Assembly: GCF_010725055.1 (NCBI RefSeq)
Contig: NZ_BJKB01000018.1
Coordinates: forward strand, 30,787 to 94,786
Direction: 5' to 3'
DNA from: Gelidibacter japonicus
GTDB taxonomy: Bacteria > Bacteroidota > Bacteroidia > Flavobacteriales > Flavobacteriaceae
Length of the DNA stretch: 64,000 bases
Each line of letters opens with the position of its first letter. Position 1 is the first letter of the stretch. Shown piece by piece: positions 62,334 through 64,000 of the stretch. The translations under genes and the position numbers were made by a program. The notes below the pieces were generated by a model. That model was not told where the DNA came from, ran no database searches, and saw only the letters and a program-made list of their open reading frames with translations.

Positions 62334-62869
62334 GTTGGTTTTAATTTATTCCCACCAGTGGGTTTTAATACCCCGAGGCTTGCCTCGATCGAAAAGACAA
62401 TACCTTATTCATACCTCGTGGGCTTGCCCGCTCGTAACGGTCGGACGGCCCCGAGGTTCTTGATTACAGAGAATTTGGTGAATGTCATTTCTAAAAATAC
62501 AATTGTTTCAATTAACCCACCAATAAAAGTTACAATTTTATTTAGTTAGAGGTTAAAACCCTGTTCCCGATGACTATTGGGATTCAGTGTTGCAACTTTA
62601 GTTTCTATAAATGTTTTAGACATGAACTTGCCCAGCCAACCAGGGGGCTGATACACGAATACTTATGTGTTTTCTCATATTCTTTTCCAGCTAGGTCAAT
62701 AAGCACACTTTCAGTCGGTCCATATATAATTATGGATTTCCAATCGGTAGTGGTGTATTTATAAAACAACAGCCGATTAGGGATTGTGGTTTATGGATAA
62801 GCTTATTCATCTTTAACATGACATTAAAAGAAAGCAGCTTTGATTTTCTTAACTTAGCCATAAAAACAA
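62334..62869. other. Gene-free stretch between the SMR and glutathione peroxidase genes
   Basis: 536 bp between divergent genes. It holds repeat copy B on the left and a loose palindrome TCCCGAT-gac-TATTGGGA (62565-62582). No frame in it has convincing coding character. Confidence 0.6.
62345..62466 (-). repeat. Dispersed start-proximal repeat, copy B
   Basis: It starts 12 bp upstream of the SMR ATG. In gene direction it has CAAGAACCTCGGGGCC, CGATCGAGGC, AAGCCTCGGGG, TATTAAAACC, CACTGGTGGGAATAAA. It is the most complete of three copies (others at 27469-27572 and 56633-56670). Two internal inverted repeats (CGAGGC/GCCTCG and CCCAC/GTGGG) could fold. Confidence 0.65.
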
Positions 62870-63421
62870 ATGAAAAATATTCTAGTCGTTTTTACTCTTT
62901 TATTCTCAATTAATTTAATTTCTCAAACTCCTGTGGCCATGCAAAACAATTCTATTCATCAATTTAAGGTCGAAGCGCTTTCTGGTGGTGAGATCGATTT
63001 TTCCGATTTTAAAGGGAAGAAAATCCTGATTGTCAATACCGCTTCAAAATGTGGATATACCCCACAATACGAAGGTCTGGAAGCTTTGTACAATGAACAC
63101 AAGGATAACTTGGTCGTTGTCGGATTTCCTGCCAATAATTTTGGAGCTCAGGAACCGGGGAGCAATGACGAGATTTCGGCTTTTTGTGAGCAGAATTATG
63201 GCGTAAGTTTTCCGATGGCGGCCAAAGTCTCAGTAAAAGGACAGGATATCGCTCCGATATTTGATTGGTTGACTTCGAAAACTGAAAACGGATCTATGGA
63301 TGTGACTATTAAATGGAACTTTACAAAATTCCTATTGGATGAGAACGGTCAACTTACGGCCTCTTTTGAGAGCAAAGTTAAACCTGAAAGCGAAGAGATT
63401 TTGGCATTCCTAAATCCATAA
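62870..63421 (+). CDS. Glutathione peroxidase family thiol peroxidase (exported)
   Basis: 183 residues with an N-terminal signal (MKNILVVFTLLFSINLISQ). The redox-active Cys is in NTASKCGYTPQY, with Gln in FPANNFGAQEPGS and Trp in IKWNFTKF completing the glutathione-peroxidase triad. The Cys form (not selenocysteine) is usual in bacteria and often depends on thioredoxin. The exported location suggests protection of the envelope from peroxides. Confidence 0.92.
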   Translation: MKNILVVFTLLFSINLISQTPVAMQNNSIHQFKVEALSGGEIDFSDFKGKKILIVNTASKCGYTPQYEGLEALYNEHKDNLVVVGFPANNFGAQEPGSNDEISAFCEQNYGVSFPMAAKVSVKGQDIAPIFDWLTSKTENGSMDVTIKWNFTKFLLDENGQLTASFESKVKPESEEILAFLNP

Positions 63422-63503
63422 TCTTTAAGACCATTTATACTTAAAAATAAGTTAATAAACCAATTTTTGTATCTAAAGTTTAAACACATACGGTAATTTA
63501 TTT

Positions 63504-63511
63504 TATATTTG
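63504..63511 (+). promoter_or_regulatory. -7 box TATATTTG before the HYC_CC_PP gene
   Basis: A full TAnnTTTG match ends 7 bp before the ATG at 63519, giving a near-leaderless transcript. No TTG at the -33 distance. Confidence 0.5.
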
Positions 63512-63518
63512 CTGAACT

Positions 63519-63935
63519 ATGAAATTATTTTTCCATAAGATGCTATCTGCTACCTTAGCGACATTAGTGTTGTTTACAACTATGTCGTTTACGATAGATA
63601 TGCATTATTGTGGAGATCATTTGGTTGATTTCTCTTTATTCGACAAGGTTAAGACGTGCGGGATGGAGAAACAAATACCTACTAAAGATTGCGGTAATGA
63701 ACTAACAGAGAAATCATGTTGTTCAGAATTGCAGATCGTTATGGAAGGACAAGATGATCTTAAGTTTTCATATGACACACTAAACTTAGAGCAACAAGTT
63801 TTTGTTGCCGCCTTTTTCTATTCGTATATCAATCTTTTTGAAGGACTCGACGAAAACATCATTCCTTTTAAACACTATAATCCTCCCTTTCTCATACGGG
63901 ATATACAAAAGCTACACGAGACTTATTTAATTTGA
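63519..63935 (+). CDS. HYC_CC_PP family protein
   Basis: 138 residues with a signal peptide. The name-giving motifs are HYCGDHL, the paired CC in EKSCCSELQ, and the PP in HYNPPFLIRD. The six cysteines (Cys in TIDMHYCGD, KTCGMEK, TKDCGNE, SCC) suggest disulfides or metal binding. Such proteins often sit beside TonB-linked receptor or heavy-metal efflux genes in Bacteroidota. The next gene lies outside the window. Confidence 0.88.
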   Translation: MKLFFHKMLSATLATLVLFTTMSFTIDMHYCGDHLVDFSLFDKVKTCGMEKQIPTKDCGNELTEKSCCSELQIVMEGQDDLKFSYDTLNLEQQVFVAAFFYSYINLFEGLDENIIPFKHYNPPFLIRDIQKLHETYLI

Positions 63936-63945
63936 TTTTAAACAG

Positions 63946-63973
63946 TTCCGATCCGATAATTATCGGAACGGAA
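63946..63973. repeat. Palindromic hairpin with CCGATA-AT-TATCGG core
   Basis: TTCCG and CGGAA flank the perfect core palindrome 63953-63966. It lies 10 bp past the HYC_CC_PP stop and has no T-run. The core is the same as the palindrome at 3294-3307 but for the 2-bp spacer. Confidence 0.55.
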
Positions 63974-64000
63974 AATTAGCCCTTTGGTTCTTACCATTTT

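Noticed and set aside
62140..62549. Two plus-strand frames over the SMR gene and repeat copy B
   Set aside because: They run antisense through the SMR gene into a repeat and show no protein-like composition.

Overview
The window is an AT-rich stretch of chromosome that reads as Bacteroidota, family Flavobacteriaceae. The signs are flavobacterial promoters (a TAnnTTTG -7 box, sometimes with a TTG -33 box), short Bacteroidota-type lipoprotein signals, few recognisable Shine-Dalgarno sites, a fused hypoxanthine phosphoribosyltransferase-adenylate kinase, a PafA-type phosphatase, a DUF1080/GMC glycoside-oxidation locus and an HYC_CC_PP protein. I see no insertion sequence, prophage, CRISPR array or rRNA. 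The gene content looks mostly core, with small accessory units such as a HicB-HicA pair and a GbsR-family regulator. Species cannot be fixed from the sequence alone.

Layout. 1-3.0 kb: tail of cytidine deaminase, then pdhA and pdhC (pyruvate dehydrogenase E1 alpha and E2), closed by a terminator and a 73-bp tandem repeat. 3.4-5.8 kb: M28 peptidase lipoprotein, SDR and HAD hydrolase, tightly packed. 5.8-10.0 kb: DUF2945 protein, ECF sigma factor, divergent DoxX-like protein, and a minus-strand YceI-porin-YceI group with a possible Crp/Fnr-type site. 10.3-16.6 kb: CbpM/CbpA chaperones, SprT-like protein, GDP-mannose synthesis, DUF389 membrane protein, MlaE/MlaF lipid transporter. 16.7-24.7 kb: PafA phosphatase, nuclease, glycosyltransferase, methyltransferase, FabH-like synthase, glycine decarboxylase gcvP. 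24.9-32.7 kb: UbiA-like membrane protein, ECF sigma with a small partner, TIGR01777 epimerase, GbsR regulator with paired operators, M3 oligopeptidase, purE and purK. 32.9-41 kb: hpt-adk fusion, obg, SDR, DUF4136, LRR protein, initiator tRNA, methyltransferase, fhs.

41.4-51.4 kb: a CotH-family lipoprotein, then a divergent cluster that looks like a periplasmic 3-keto-glycoside pathway. A GMC flavoprotein and its Tat-carrying small subunit would oxidise a sugar at C3. Two DUF1080 lipoproteins would cleave the keto-glycoside. Two Gfo/Idh/MocA oxidoreductases and a TIM-barrel isomerase would process the products.

51.6-64 kb: HicB-HicA pair, an unidentified lipoprotein, a ThDP enzyme paired with a KstD-like flavoprotein, an EamA transporter, an FbpABC-type ferric iron importer whose ATPase carries a nine-cysteine insert, an SMR transporter, glutathione peroxidase and an HYC_CC_PP protein. 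Three start-proximal copies of a degenerate intergenic repeat (near 27.5, 56.65 and 62.4 kb) and a pair of matching operators around the GbsR gene are the most notable unexplained non-coding signals.
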